From a virus, in IMG/VR virus record IMGVR_UViG_3300047476_000515, positions 1 through 29,821 of that record: DNA of 29,821 bases, one strand, 5' to 3'. A program made the position numbers and the translations under genes. Positions 1-9,022 of this stretch are shown here, piece by piece. Position 1 is the stretch's first letter, and each line of letters starts with the position of its first letter. The notes under the pieces are model-generated. The model was not told where the DNA came from, ran no database searches, and saw only the letters and a list, made by a program, of their open reading frames with translations.

Positions 1-3000
1 ATACACCATTATAAATAAAACCAGATCCAAAAGATATTGTGTAATATAATTTATCATTAAATAGGAATAAATCAGTTGTAACATCACCAGCTGAAGTAAA
101 ACCAGTTCCATAATTAAATGCAGTGTTAATAGATCCATCTGAGTTTATCGAAGTGGTTCTACTAGCATTTAATGTAGGATCAAATATCGGAGCATTATAT
201 CTTGTAAAAGATCCTGCCAAATATAATTTTTCATCACCAGATATAGTTTTAAATTGTATTGATGAAACGTTATCATTAATTCCAGTGCCTACATTAAATG
301 ATGTGTCTAACGTTCCATTTAGATTTAATCTAAATAATTTTCTAAAACCTTGTAAAGTAGTGCCATTATATGAGTCAGTTGCACCAGTTACATATAACTT
401 TCCAGTTGGCGACATAAATAATTTACCTTGTCCAAATGAAGGATCTGTGTTAGCAGATAAACCACTACCAGCGTTAGTGTTAAATGTAGTATCTAATGAA
501 CCATCTAAATTTAAACAAGCAATTCTATTTGCAGTTGCTTGGCCTTTATATTCATTAAAGATACCTAATACATAAACTTTATCTTCGTATGAAACAATAG
601 ATTCTACTCTACATAAAGATGGATCACTTGTATTATTAAAACCAGTAATAACATTAAAACTAGATATAAATTCTGCAGTAGTTGCATTTAAACCCGCTAT
701 ATCGTTTAAATTTGTTGTTGTTTGATATTGTGTATATTGGCCGCCAACTGCTAAAAATCTATCATATTCTACATCATTACCACCAGTTACAATGTTATTA
801 AACTCATATGTGTACTCATCATTTGTTGCAGATGAAACTACTAAAGTTACTGTAGCTGGTGTTTGAACTGTTGTATTGTCAAATGTATCTAAATTAATTA
901 AATAATTTGTTTGCATAGCACCATTAACAGTTGTTGTAGAGTTAATAGCTTTTAGTCTAACTCCATTTTCAACAGTAAATACTTGTGATACTTGTGTATT
1001 TGCTGGTTGACCTTGAGTTATAGTTACAGTACCAACATCTACGAACGAAGCTCCGTTGTCATATGACTTTTGTAGTAAAGTAGTAGTTAAATAACCTCGC
1101 TTTTCAGCAGATACGTTAACTGTAACTTCTACAGGTCCAGCAGGACATGGTGTACATGTAGTACAAGTGCTAAAAGCAGTTACAGCTCCTTCACCACCAG
1201 TTACTTGTGCAACTGTTGTGTCGTTAAATTTATAGAAACCATTTGTAACTTTTTGACTACCATTATTGGTGCTATAAAGTGTAGTGTTATTAGCAAATGT
1301 AGGGTTAGTACCGTACACGGTTGAAGTACCACCAAAGCAGCAACAAGCATCACATAAAACTGTGGATGCGCATACTGTAAATGGATAATAGGTTTCGCAT
1401 ACACAATTTGAGCACAAGAAATTATTAACTACTGAGCCATTTGCTACGACTTGTAGGGCTGTACCTTCACCCGATTGTTTATAGAATCCCGCCGGGCCAG
1501 GTGTAGTTAAAAGTGCATTAGTCCAAAAAGAACCATTTTGCAAAAAGTTAGCATTAGAGCCATAAACTGTAATTAGTGGTCCGTTATTGCAACAAACTTC
1601 ACAACCTGTAGTATTTAAATGTACAGTAAATTGATATGAAACTGGTACACAATCACATTCTGATGCGTCTTGTACTAAAATAGCACCGTTAGAGTTTACA
1701 AATATAGTACCAGTAGCATTTGAGTAATAACCAGGTGCAGCAATAATGCCGCCTGTCGCATCTTGATATGCTAACGTAGAATCTATTAGTGTACCGCCAT
1801 TAACATAAATGGTAACGTTCTGTGCACCTGCATATGTTGCACAACAATGAGCTGTACATAAATCTGTTTGACTATAGCATGTTTCAAAAGCTGTATATGT
1901 TGGAGGCGTAACTACTGGTAATGTAATACCAATGTTATTACCTAATTTAATTAATTGTACTTTACAGTTAGATGTTTCACCTGCAACATAATCTGATACA
2001 GAGTTAACAAAGTACCAAGAATCTTTAACAAAGATATAGTCATTAAACTTTAGATCTAGGATCTCGTTATAGTCTAATGCAAAGTAGGCTTCTACTATTC
2101 TAGAATATGGATCAAATGTTACGTCATACCATGTTTTCCAAAACGTGTTAAAACAACTAAATGAAGTTTGTGATTTTGGATTTGTTAGTACACCCGCAAT
2201 CAATTCATAGTTGTAAAGAGGTAATTCGTTTTCCCAATTTAAATCAAAAGTTGTAGGGGTAACTGGAAAATTTGAATACTGACTCATCAACGGATAGTCA
2301 TACATTTGAACTTTATTGGTATCATTTTGTGCCCACCAAGATATTGGAGCCGATCTCATACCATTCCAGAATACCAATCTCAATTTAGGTTGAATTGGTT
2401 CTCTTTTACCAACTGACACAGTACCAACTGACTCGCCATTACCACCAGTATCTTTAGCCATGTGTGGTATTAAAAAGCTAGCAGCCTCTATTTCTGAAAA
2501 AGATCCAGCAATATAACCAATACCATCTAAAGGTGTTGGTGCAAACTGATCTTTGTATTCTTTAGTTCCTTTAATTAATTCGTTAGTCGAGTCCAAGTTT
2601 AACTGACCAAAGGTTTGTTTGATACCTAATTGATAGTTGTAGTTTAGATAATCTGAGTCCTCTTGATCTTTGTAGATTTGGAATCTGGCTTGGTCAAAGA
2701 ATAATGGCTTGATAACCATATCTTTACTCGTGTCAAGTCTATCAGTCCAATCTTTAGAACGACCTTCTAAAACCCAATCTTTCCATGGTACAATTGTAAA
2801 ATGATTAGCTTCGAATTTAGATGGTACGAAAACAAGTCTATATCTGTTAATAATCGACTTCATAAAGTCAATCTTTCTAATGTTAGATGGCATAATACCA
2901 TTTACAGATAGGACTTCTGGTGCTTGAGTACATTCTACTGATTGACCATAAAATTGTATGTTAGTACCAAATAAACTAACTTGGCCAGAGATAACAAAGG

Positions 3001-4147
3001 TTCTCAATTGAAATCTAACTCTTTGACCAGCTTGTAAATATAAATTAAAGTCAGCATCTAAAGATTGGCCACCTGGATTACTTGAACTAAATGTCCATTG
3101 ATCATTGTATTGACTCAAAGATATGCCAGTGTCTGCATCTAATACATTAGCTTCGTAACCAATGATTACAATGTCTTGACCTCCGCCGTATAAATAGAAT
3201 TCAACTTCACTAGCCTTCATGCTCATATCATAGTTACCAGTTGATGGTGCTGTGTATATGCCAGAATCTGTAGAACTTGGCGTAAAGTTATTACCAGGAT
3301 CTGAAATTTCTATTGGCGTAATCCATGGAAATGGTTGACCGATCGTTGTGTTATAAATGCCTTGTCTTTCTGCACTAAATAGGTTTGAGTTATTTAAAGT
3401 AGCAGAAGCCACATTATCAGAAATAACATATTGATTTTTAAAGAATTCAGAATCTAAAAAGACTGAGTCGTATGTGTAACCAGCTTCTAAAAAGATTTGA
3501 TCCCAGATAGCTTTTGCTCTAATCTGTGGTTTCCATTGATCTTTTAGATATGGATTATTTGTATTTGTAAATGACTTTGCAAAACCAGTTGATAGTGTTG
3601 GTATATTTGGTTGGTTTTGAGCGTTGTATGTGTAACCCCACTCGATCAAACCATATCTAACATTACCATCAAATAGACCACCTGTAGTAGTCCAACTACC
3701 AGAGATATTAACCCATGATTTAGTGTGGTTGTATTGCGTCAAGTCGATCTCGTTCATAAAGCCACCACCAATCTTTGAACCAAAGTCAGATGTTGCACCA
3801 TAGAATGTAATCTCGTACTCAACAGAATTGTCTTTAGAGTTTACATTAATAGCGTTTAGTCTAATGTTACCATTCTCAAAGAAGATACCATTATCTAAAA
3901 TGTATGCATCTGCTTTTTTACTGGCGTCAAAGTTTAGTGAGTTAACATTAAAGACACCTTCAAAGAAAGGTCCATTAACTGCAGTATGTGGTACTCTAAA
4001 AGTTCTTGAGAATGTAGAGTTAGTTGCAGTTGGATCGATAATGTTAGCCACAGACAAGTTTAACTTGATTGGTTCTTCGATATGAAGATCAAGAGCTACG
4101 TATTGTCCGTTATTTTGTTGTTGTGCGTATAACTGTACTTGCGCCAT
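1..4147 (-). CDS. giant tail-tip/adhesin protein, N-terminal part (runs off left edge)
   Basis: An unbroken frame starts at an ATG at 4147, one base after the stop of the upstream gene, and is still open at base 1 (1,382 codons). Residues about 1-740 look like a tail-tip or baseplate-hub structural protein of the type found in Bacteroidota phages. Residues about 754-1000 form at least three Cys-rich modules of about 80 residues, with Cys pairs or triplets (CTAHCC, CEVCC, CDACCC) alternating with TVYG- and GYYS-like strands. From about residue 1130 to the edge are delta-60-type beta-propeller repeats, marked by LNLDGSLDTTFN, LNLNGTLDTSFN and INSDGSINTAFN. The position after tail chaperone and distal-tail-like genes fits a tail-tip or receptor-binding role at the virion surface. 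The architecture is seen directly; receptor binding is inference. The C terminus is probably the fragment at 28710-29821. Confidence 0.85.
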   Translation of the reverse strand, partial: MAQVQLYAQQQNNGQYVALDLHIEEPIKLNLSVANIIDPTATNSTFSRTFRVPHTAVNGPFFEGVFNVNSLNFDASKKADAYILDNGIFFENGNIRLNAINVNSKDNSVEYEITFYGATSDFGSKIGGGFMNEIDLTQYNHTKSWVNISGSWTTTGGLFDGNVRYGLIEWGYTYNAQNQPNIPTLSTGFAKSFTNTNNPYLKDQWKPQIRAKAIWDQIFLEAGYTYDSVFLDSEFFKNQYVISDNVASATLNNSNLFSAERQGIYNTTIGQPFPWITPIEISDPGNNFTPSSTDSGIYTAPSTGNYDMSMKASEVEFYLYGGGQDIVIIGYEANVLDADTGISLSQYNDQWTFSSSNPGGQSLDADFNLYLQAGQRVRFQLRTFVISGQVSLFGTNIQFYGQSVECTQAPEVLSVNGIMPSNIRKIDFMKSIINRYRLVFVPSKFEANHFTIVPWKDWVLEGRSKDWTDRLDTSKDMVIKPLFFDQARFQIYKDQEDSDYLNYNYQLGIKQTFGQLNLDSTNELIKGTKEYKDQFAPTPLDGIGYIAGSFSEIEAASFLIPHMAKDTGGNGESVGTVSVGKREPIQPKLRLVFWNGMRSAPISWWAQNDTNKVQMYDYPLMSQYSNFPVTPTTFDLNWENELPLYNYELIAGVLTNPKSQTSFSCFNTFWKTWYDVTFDPYSRIVEAYFALDYNEILDLKFNDYIFVKDSWYFVNSVSDYVAGETSNCKVQLIKLGNNIGITLPVVTPPTYTAFETCYSQTDLCTAHCCATYAGAQNVTIYVNGGTLIDSTLAYQDATGGIIAAPGYYSNATGTIFVNSNGAILVQDASECDCVPVSYQFTVHLNTTGCEVCCNNGPLITVYGSNANFLQNGSFWTNALLTTPGPAGFYKQSGEGTALQVVANGSVVNNFLCSNCVCETYYPFTVCASTVLCDACCCFGGTSTVYGTNPTFANNTTLYSTNNGSQKVTNGFYKFNDTTVAQVTGGEGAVTAFSTCTTCTPCPAGPVEVTVNVSAEKRGYLTTTLLQKSYDNGASFVDVGTVTITQGQPANTQVSQVFTVENGVRLKAINSTTTVNGAMQTNYLINLDTFDNTTVQTPATVTLVVSSATNDEYTYEFNNIVTGGNDVEYDRFLAVGGQYTQYQTTTNLNDIAGLNATTAEFISSFNVITGFNNTSDPSLCRVESIVSYEDKVYVLGIFNEYKGQATANRIACLNLDGSLDTTFNTNAGSGLSANTDPSFGQGKLFMSPTGKLYVTGATDSYNGTTLQGFRKLFRLNLNGTLDTSFNVGTGINDNVSSIQFKTISGDEKLYLAGSFTRYNAPIFDPTLNASRTTSINSDGSINTAFNYGTGFTSAGDVTTDLFLFNDKLYYTISFGSGFIYNGV

Positions 4148-4148
4148 T

Positions 4149-5633
4149 TTATATAGTTTGTAGATTTTGCGTTGTTGCTAATTTAACTGTAAATGTACCT
4201 TGTACTAATTTAGTTTGTCTAACATTTTTAGTTGTATAACTTGTATTTGTTACTACACAATTGTATGGTATCAAATCTGCTTGTGTATTATTAGGATCTT
4301 TAATATAACAAAGTACTTGTGGAGATTTAACCAAACCTTCTAATAGATTTACTTGATCTTGAGTCAACCAATCTGTTTGAATGGCGTATGTAGTCTCTGC
4401 TTGTTTAGCGTATGGTTTTGTACCACCGATAATACTTGCATTACCAAAAGGCACTGTGTTAGGTTGTGCAACTGGAACTGGAAGGGCTGATGAGTAATCG
4501 ATCTGCTCTTGGTTATAATTGCTTTGTGTTGTATTTATAGTCTTCTCTGTAAACATTGTAAAGTTCATGTAGTCACGACCTGCAAGAGTGTTAAACCATG
4601 AAAGTCTAACTCTTGGGTATAGTGGTGTACAGTACTCTAATATTTGGAATTGTGATTCTAGTGTTGCTGGTGTGCTAAAGTTACAGTCAGTCGATTGGTT
4701 ATATCCTTGAATAGAGATAGTCTGACCAGCTGTGATTGGTGACCAACCAAGAGCTTGTGCCAGTTTATCAGGACTTGCTAATACATGCACTAAACTAAAT
4801 TTAGAGTCTAACGTAGTACCAACTGTGTTAGTACAGATTTCTCTTTGACCAAAACCAGTACTTGTTAACATTGGAACATCATTGGTGTTTACAATTGTAC
4901 CATTAGCTGCAAGTCTTTTAAAACGGAAACCAAAGATTGTGTATGGTTGTGAACCACTTGAGATTGGCGCCCAGTTTAAATAACTCAAGACAGCATTGTC
5001 GAATTGATAAATGCTTTGAGTTAATGGTGCATAATTTAAAGGATGTGCTAAACCTACATTATGGTCATAGTTTGTGTTAGCATCAAATGGATTACCACCA
5101 AAAATACCAGATTGAAATGTAGATCTCATCTGCCATTGTTGTTCTAGGTCTGTCATTGATGCGCAGAAAATTGTAACTGGTGTAGTTAGGTTACCATTTT
5201 GTGTATTACCAGAATAAAGCAAGAATGCTGGTTCGCCAGCTGTGTCTGTTTGACCATTATAGATTTGTGTAACACCATTAAAGGTATACTCTTCGCCTAC
5301 TTTAATAAAATACTTTTGTGACATTAAATTGTTATCGCTATAGACTTTTGAGTTATCATAGTCAATAGTTAATTCACCTTGTGTCATTGCAGCATCTCTG
5401 TTAGACGAATCGATGTAACCTTGCACCAAAGTCGAAATGTCAATCATACCAAAGCCTGCTGGATTTGCACGTTGTTTGATTCTTTGGATTGGTGTTGCGT
5501 TACCTACTTGGTAAATATCAAAGACATATTTAAAGTCTACTGAGTTTACTTTAGAACTTGACACTGACCATATAATTGGATTATAGGCTGGTGAAATCCA
5601 AACTGGTTTGTATGGAACTGATGTTATTGCCAT
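4149..5633 (-). CDS. distal-tail-like / baseplate structural protein
   Basis: This 494-aa protein is beta-rich, without signal peptide or membrane segment. The N-terminal part has a motif around YVFDIYQVGN followed by RANPAGFGMIDIS, which I associate with tail-tip proteins of Bacteroidota siphophages. The C-terminal region (from about residue 410, TYAIQTDWLTQDQ onward) resembles the strand-rich end of distal tail proteins. It starts at an ATG behind an A-rich leader, 6 bases after the stop of the -1 extension of the chaperone frame. Its stop is one base from the next ATG, so it is translationally packed with the giant tail gene. It probably forms the ring between tail tube and tip, or part of the tip. 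The assignment rests on gene order and weak motif resemblance. Confidence 0.55.
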   Translation of the reverse strand: MAITSVPYKPVWISPAYNPIIWSVSSSKVNSVDFKYVFDIYQVGNATPIQRIKQRANPAGFGMIDISTLVQGYIDSSNRDAAMTQGELTIDYDNSKVYSDNNLMSQKYFIKVGEEYTFNGVTQIYNGQTDTAGEPAFLLYSGNTQNGNLTTPVTIFCASMTDLEQQWQMRSTFQSGIFGGNPFDANTNYDHNVGLAHPLNYAPLTQSIYQFDNAVLSYLNWAPISSGSQPYTIFGFRFKRLAANGTIVNTNDVPMLTSTGFGQREICTNTVGTTLDSKFSLVHVLASPDKLAQALGWSPITAGQTISIQGYNQSTDCNFSTPATLESQFQILEYCTPLYPRVRLSWFNTLAGRDYMNFTMFTEKTINTTQSNYNQEQIDYSSALPVPVAQPNTVPFGNASIIGGTKPYAKQAETTYAIQTDWLTQDQVNLLEGLVKSPQVLCYIKDPNNTQADLIPYNCVVTNTSYTTKNVRQTKLVQGTFTVKLATTQNLQTI

Positions 5634-6439
5634 GATAATTTATTTTTTATTTTCGAGCTCCATCTGTCTACGATAGTTCTCTTCTTCTCTTTGTTTATTT
5701 TTTCTGTGCGCGAGGTAGTTGAAGATTCCAATAACACTAGTTCGTTCAACTTCTCCAGTTTTGGTAATATCATCTCCTGCACAGAAGAATATGATTTTGC
5801 TCCAGTTTCTAGCAGTTCTAACATGATCTGGGTCGTTAGGTCGATCATTGCTTTCTCTCTCAGCGTCGTCTCTGGTTTCTGTGTCAAAGAGCTGAGAGTA
5901 GTTTCTACGTAATACTTTGACACTGCTAAAAAAAAATTAAATGCACCTGTTACATATTTAACAGGCAATTGCAAGAACTCTTCAGCTCTTGTCATTAATG
6001 TATCTGAGTTATAGGCTTCAACTTCCATCCACTTTTCAGTGATTTGTACAGCTGGTCTATAAAGGATTGCCATCATTATGTGCAATTTCTTTTGAGTCAT
6101 TGGATCTGTTTTTAGGACGTCCATGTCAGCAAACTCACCTAATGTAATTTTACTCATATCTAAAAAGCCATACAATTCACCTTTGTAAACAAAGTTTTTG
6201 TGAAATGGTGTTGTGTCTTCTAGATTTAAATAGTTTTCTACTACTGCATCCCAGATAACAATAAACTGATGCTTCTCTAGCTTCTTTAATTCATTCAGGT
6301 CACACTTTGAAATGCGACTAATGATTTCCATCTTTGCAGCAAAATCTTGACGTACAATCAGATCTTGTATGTCATAATAATGTTGGATAGTCACATCCTC
6401 TATTTTATATTCTTTGCCACTAATTTTAAACTCTATCAT
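5624..6439 (-). CDS. tail assembly chaperone-like protein, frame-0 product
   Basis: The zero-frame product is 271 aa, opening with MIEFKISGKEYKIEDVTIQ. It is largely helical and acidic/basic mixed, as expected for a tail assembly chaperone or T4 gp26-like protein. Such proteins coat the tape measure during tail assembly and are absent from the virion. The gene lies after the tail-terminator and gp10-like genes, where siphophages carry the lambda G/GT-type pair. Codons 168-171 (Asn-Phe-Phe-Leu) lie on a run of nine T, from which a second product probably arises by -1 slippage. Downstream the zero frame stays open about 100 codons and overlaps the next gene by 10 bases. The region after the slip site looks less AT-rich than its neighbours, as expected if two frames are constrained. 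The start overlaps the upstream gene by 14 bases. Confidence 0.7.
   Translation of the reverse strand: MIEFKISGKEYKIEDVTIQHYYDIQDLIVRQDFAAKMEIISRISKCDLNELKKLEKHQFIVIWDAVVENYLNLEDTTPFHKNFVYKGELYGFLDMSKITLGEFADMDVLKTDPMTQKKLHIMMAILYRPAVQITEKWMEVEAYNSDTLMTRAEEFLQLPVKYVTGAFNFFLAVSKYYVETTLSSLTQKPETTLREKAMIDLTTQIMLELLETGAKSYSSVQEMILPKLEKLNELVLLESSTTSRTEKINKEKKRTIVDRWSSKIKNKLSWQ
5640..5927 (-). CDS. -1 frameshift extension of the tail chaperone (GT-like)
   Basis: In the -1 frame after the T-run, 95 codons are open from AGC at 5927 to TAA at 5642-5640. No usable ATG, GTG or TTG lies near the beginning, so the frame needs ribosomal slippage from the upstream gene. The sequence is protein-like: it starts SSVKVLRRNYSQLF, has IGIFNYLAHRKNKQ near the end and finishes in a highly charged helix ending MELENKK. 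It stops 6 bases before the ATG of the next gene, a cleaner junction than the 10-base overlap of frame 0. The fused product would be about 266 aa: 171 residues from frame 0 plus 95. Lambda G/GT is the textbook precedent. Efficiency, and which tail is conserved, cannot be judged here. Confidence 0.65.
   Translation of the reverse strand, partial: SSVKVLRRNYSQLFDTETRDDAERESNDRPNDPDHVRTARNWSKIIFFCAGDDITKTGEVERTSVIGIFNYLAHRKNKQREEENYRRQMELENKK
5927..5938 (-). promoter_or_regulatory. slippery site for -1 ribosomal frameshift
   Basis: On the minus strand the zero-frame codons read AAT TTT TTT TTA, containing nine consecutive T. This includes U-UUU-UUA, a canonical X-XXY-YYZ heptamer for tandem P- and A-site tRNA slippage. 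Slipping back one base makes the next codon AGC and opens the 95-codon frame. I did not identify a clear downstream stimulatory pseudoknot. Confidence 0.65.
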
Positions 6440-6896
6440 TGGTCATTGATTGTATTGTTGATTGTAAAAATTGTTCGACTGATACTTTTAATTGGCCTTC
6501 AATCATATCTCTCAATTGTCCTTCTATTCTATTCATTGATGTCCAGTTTTGTGCTCTAATACCAGGTCCACCTTTAGTATAACCTTCAAAAGGTAAACCA
6601 AAAATACCATTATCTCTAATCAGTTCAAATTCATTATGGTTTCTAGTACCAAAGTTAGTAAATTTTGCTTGCGCAGGTAATCCACTTGCTTGTAGGTCTA
6701 AAGATAATTCCCAGTTGCCTACTTCATTTTTAGTCCATATAATCATATTAGCATTAACACGACCTGCAAGTAAACCAGTTGCAAAAGGATTTCTACCTTT
6801 CGCTGGCACTTGTTGGCGTAACTGAGATAAAACCAAAGCTTTAATTCTGCTACCCAAAGCTTGCATTTGTGTATCGTTTATTTCTGCTAATGTCAT
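6426..6896 (-). CDS. HK97 gp10-like tail completion protein (candidate)
   Basis: This 156-aa protein sits between the tail-terminator-like and chaperone genes, the usual slot for HK97 gp10-type head-tail joining or tail completion proteins. It contains an ANPFATG-like N-terminal stretch (GRNPFATGLLAGRVNANMII) followed by beta strands (WELSLDLQASGLPAQAKFTN) and a C-terminal helical region. Its ATG overlaps the stop of the upstream gene by one base (TAATG), so the two are translationally coupled. The call is mostly positional. Confidence 0.45.
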   Translation of the reverse strand: MTLAEINDTQMQALGSRIKALVLSQLRQQVPAKGRNPFATGLLAGRVNANMIIWTKNEVGNWELSLDLQASGLPAQAKFTNFGTRNHNEFELIRDNGIFGLPFEGYTKGGPGIRAQNWTSMNRIEGQLRDMIEGQLKVSVEQFLQSTIQSMTNDRV

Positions 6897-7363
6897 TATG
6901 CCACGGGATTGTTACAATGATCTAAAGGCGCTAAAGCTTCTATTTGTAATTGACAAGTCCAACCGCATGTGGAGTTTTTATAACCTTCAAAAAATGGTGT
7001 TGCGACTGCTGGTAAATTTACGTTAAATCTAAACTCTTTCCATGTAGTCATTTTATATTTTGCTAGAATATCGCGCAAGATCTCCATTGTATTAGAGTGC
7101 GTTCTTTCTTCTAGATCTAATTTATCTTTTGCTAAATCCATTACCACTAAATCAAAATCATAGGTAGTTGAACCTTGTGTAATTGTTGCAGGTTGAGGTA
7201 CTAACATTACATATGGATACTTTGCTGAAACTTGTTGCTCATCAGTTGGTATCTCAATCATAGATGCTGGTCCACAACGAAATGTTTCAATTGCAGGGTG
7301 ATCGTTACATATTTGTCTCAGTGATTCGACAACGTTACGATATGTTGAACTATAAACCGCCAT
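6896..7363 (-). CDS. tail terminator-like protein (candidate)
   Basis: This 155-aa protein opens with helical residues (VVESLRQICNDHP), followed by strands around YPYVMLVPQPATITQ and a long helix (HSNTMEILRDILAKY). The length and this order resemble tail terminators (lambda gpU, phage gp17-like), which cap the tail tube and join it to the head. It is the first gene of the tail block after the terminase, preceded by a 51-bp AT-rich gap with a possible promoter-like TATATTTA. A C-terminal cluster of Cys (CGWTC and DHCNNPVA) is unexplained. The family call is by fold impression and position. Confidence 0.45.
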   Translation of the reverse strand: MAVYSSTYRNVVESLRQICNDHPAIETFRCGPASMIEIPTDEQQVSAKYPYVMLVPQPATITQGSTTYDFDLVVMDLAKDKLDLEERTHSNTMEILRDILAKYKMTTWKEFRFNVNLPAVATPFFEGYKNSTCGWTCQLQIEALAPLDHCNNPVA

Positions 7364-7414
7364 TTTCTTTAAATTTGTTTGTTATTAATAAATATATCGA
7401 GGTGAGAAATTGAA

Positions 7415-8641
7415 CTAGAATTCCTCAAAATTATTTCTGCGTTTACCAGTGAATGCATAATTACCTTGTTTAGGTTTACTGAGTGCATATCTAATGGCAT
7501 CTATTGCATGGTTATGATCATCGATTGGTCGATCAGATCCAGGTTTCCATGAATACAAGAATGCTTCATCGTGTAGGTCTGAACTATTAGGATGCATGTA
7601 AACTTCATACTCTTTGAGCGTGTTGATGCCCGCTTGAATTGAATCTGGTCCTTTGTATGCTGGTTTAACATTAAAACCTGCTCTTTTTAGATCTTCAATA
7701 GATTTAGGTTCTGCTGAGTCTGCAATTATTTGATCTTTCGTAGTAATACCAAGCTTTCTCATCTGTTGTATCAGATCTGCATTCGTGAGTCCTGGTGAGT
7801 AGACTAATTGCTTTAAATAAAGTTTATTATTCTTTCTTTTAACCTCGACCAGTGCTGCGGGATCATTCGAAAACCCAAAATCCAAACCGTATATTGTATC
7901 GTATTCCCCCGCCGGATCGGCAACACCAATTTGCCAATTGTCAAAGATTCTACCAACAATACCATCTAACCACTTGCCTTCGATATGGTGCGCATAGTAT
8001 TCTGGATCTAGATCTTTCATACGTTCCCACTCTACAATCTTTTTAGGATCTAGGTTTTCTTCGTTGTCTTTGTATGTGGTGTGAATAAACTCATGATCGT
8101 CAAACCACTTCGGGTTAGGTTGACCATCGATATAAAATCTTTTGTGAATCCAATGTCTTTTTGAAGTAGGGTTAAACAAGATAAAGACTTTTCTTTCAGA
8201 ACCTTTAGATCTAAACGAGTCATTTAACTTGATAAATTCTTCTTCTGATGGTAACTCTGTAGCTTCATCTATTAATAAATGGGTTACGCCTGCTAAACCT
8301 TTACCTTTTGCAGTCATTGTACCATCTTGTAATTTCATGGCGTGTGTAATAACCATATTGCCATTTAGGACATTGGTCATTTCATCACCTTCAATCTTGA
8401 TAAATCTTTTAATGTTCCAAGACTCTGCGAGATCAAGAATATCTCTATAGATTGATGATTTAATTGATTTCTGGGTATAACGAGAAACGACTCCTCGAAA
8501 GTAGTCGTCACCCATTAGTCTGATTAAAAAGAATGCAGCAGCTTGCGTTGACTTGCCTGATCCACGTCCACCAGAAATCAGATAATATGTTTTATCTGAG
8601 TGAAACATTGGTGCATATGGGTCTAGGATTTTAAAGTCCAT
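7415..8641 (-). CDS. terL: terminase large subunit (PBSX-like)
   Basis: This is the 408-aa packaging motor ATPase and nuclease, complete in length. The ATPase domain shows a Walker A motif GGRGSGKST (24-32) and Walker B HLLIDEATEL with Asp125-Glu126. The C-terminal RNase H-like nuclease shows acidic positions in YGLDFGFSND (Asp254), IIADSAEP (Asp308) and DDHNHAIDAIRYA (384-396). These match Terminase_3/Terminase_3C proteins such as PBSX XtmB. It docks on the portal and translocates DNA into proheads. The ATG overlaps the upstream 67-aa gene by 11 bases. The identity is secure. Confidence 0.97.
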   Translation of the reverse strand: MDFKILDPYAPMFHSDKTYYLISGGRGSGKSTQAAAFFLIRLMGDDYFRGVVSRYTQKSIKSSIYRDILDLAESWNIKRFIKIEGDEMTNVLNGNMVITHAMKLQDGTMTAKGKGLAGVTHLLIDEATELPSEEEFIKLNDSFRSKGSERKVFILFNPTSKRHWIHKRFYIDGQPNPKWFDDHEFIHTTYKDNEENLDPKKIVEWERMKDLDPEYYAHHIEGKWLDGIVGRIFDNWQIGVADPAGEYDTIYGLDFGFSNDPAALVEVKRKNNKLYLKQLVYSPGLTNADLIQQMRKLGITTKDQIIADSAEPKSIEDLKRAGFNVKPAYKGPDSIQAGINTLKEYEVYMHPNSSDLHDEAFLYSWKPGSDRPIDDHNHAIDAIRYALSKPKQGNYAFTGKRRNNFEEF

Positions 8642-8834
8642 TGGCTCTAATCTCTTTTTTTAGTCTTGTAACTACTTTACTAACACACGCAGAACAAGAT
8701 GTTACTTGATCATTAGCACCTGTAATATCGTTATACAAGCCAAAGATTATTTTAGCTTCGTTTGGTGTAAAGACTTGTTTAGCTGAGATTAAAATCTTTG
8801 CATCTACTAATCTGTGTAATATGTCTTCGTTCAT
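8631..8834 (-). CDS. 67-aa hypothetical protein with CxxC, before terminase
   Basis: This small soluble protein of 67 aa is helical at both ends, with one Cys pair in SCSACV (Cys47, Cys50) and a basic C terminus (RLKKEIRANGL). Its start overlaps the stop of the upstream gene by 4 bases (ATGA) and its 3' end overlaps the terminase start, so it is translationally embedded between them. It could be a small terminase-associated factor, but no family is recognised. Confidence 0.65.
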   Translation of the reverse strand: MNEDILHRLVDAKILISAKQVFTPNEAKIIFGLYNDITGANDQVTSCSACVSKVVTRLKKEIRANGL

Positions 8835-9022
8835 TTTGGTTTATTTTGTTTGTAATCTATTATAAAGCCTATGGCAACTATAATGTTCATACCAAAGCTC
8901 ATTAGAATTTCGTGTAGGTCTTCATACACATTTAACATTAAATGGAGATGTCCTAAACTCCAGAATGGAATAGCCAAGTTTTGACTAATCCAAACTAAAG
9001 TCCATTTAATAAAGTGTTTCAT
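8831..9022 (-). CDS. 63-aa small membrane protein
   Basis: The protein is 63 aa, with an aromatic N terminus (KWTLVWISQNLAIPFW) and a clearer hydrophobic helix at about 43-57 (FGMNIIVAIGFIID), ending in a charged tail YKQNKPK. Its ATG shares a base with the upstream stop (TAATG) and its stop overlaps the next start (ATGA), both signs of a real gene in a packed operon. The function is unknown; membrane location is inferred from hydrophobicity. Confidence 0.6.
   Translation of the reverse strand: MKHFIKWTLVWISQNLAIPFWSLGHLHLMLNVYEDLHEILMSFGMNIIVAIGFIIDYKQNKPK

Noticed and set aside
123-575. 150-aa plus-strand ORF
   Set aside because: It is the antisense shadow of the delta-60 repeats in the minus-strand giant gene, which is open and protein-like throughout.
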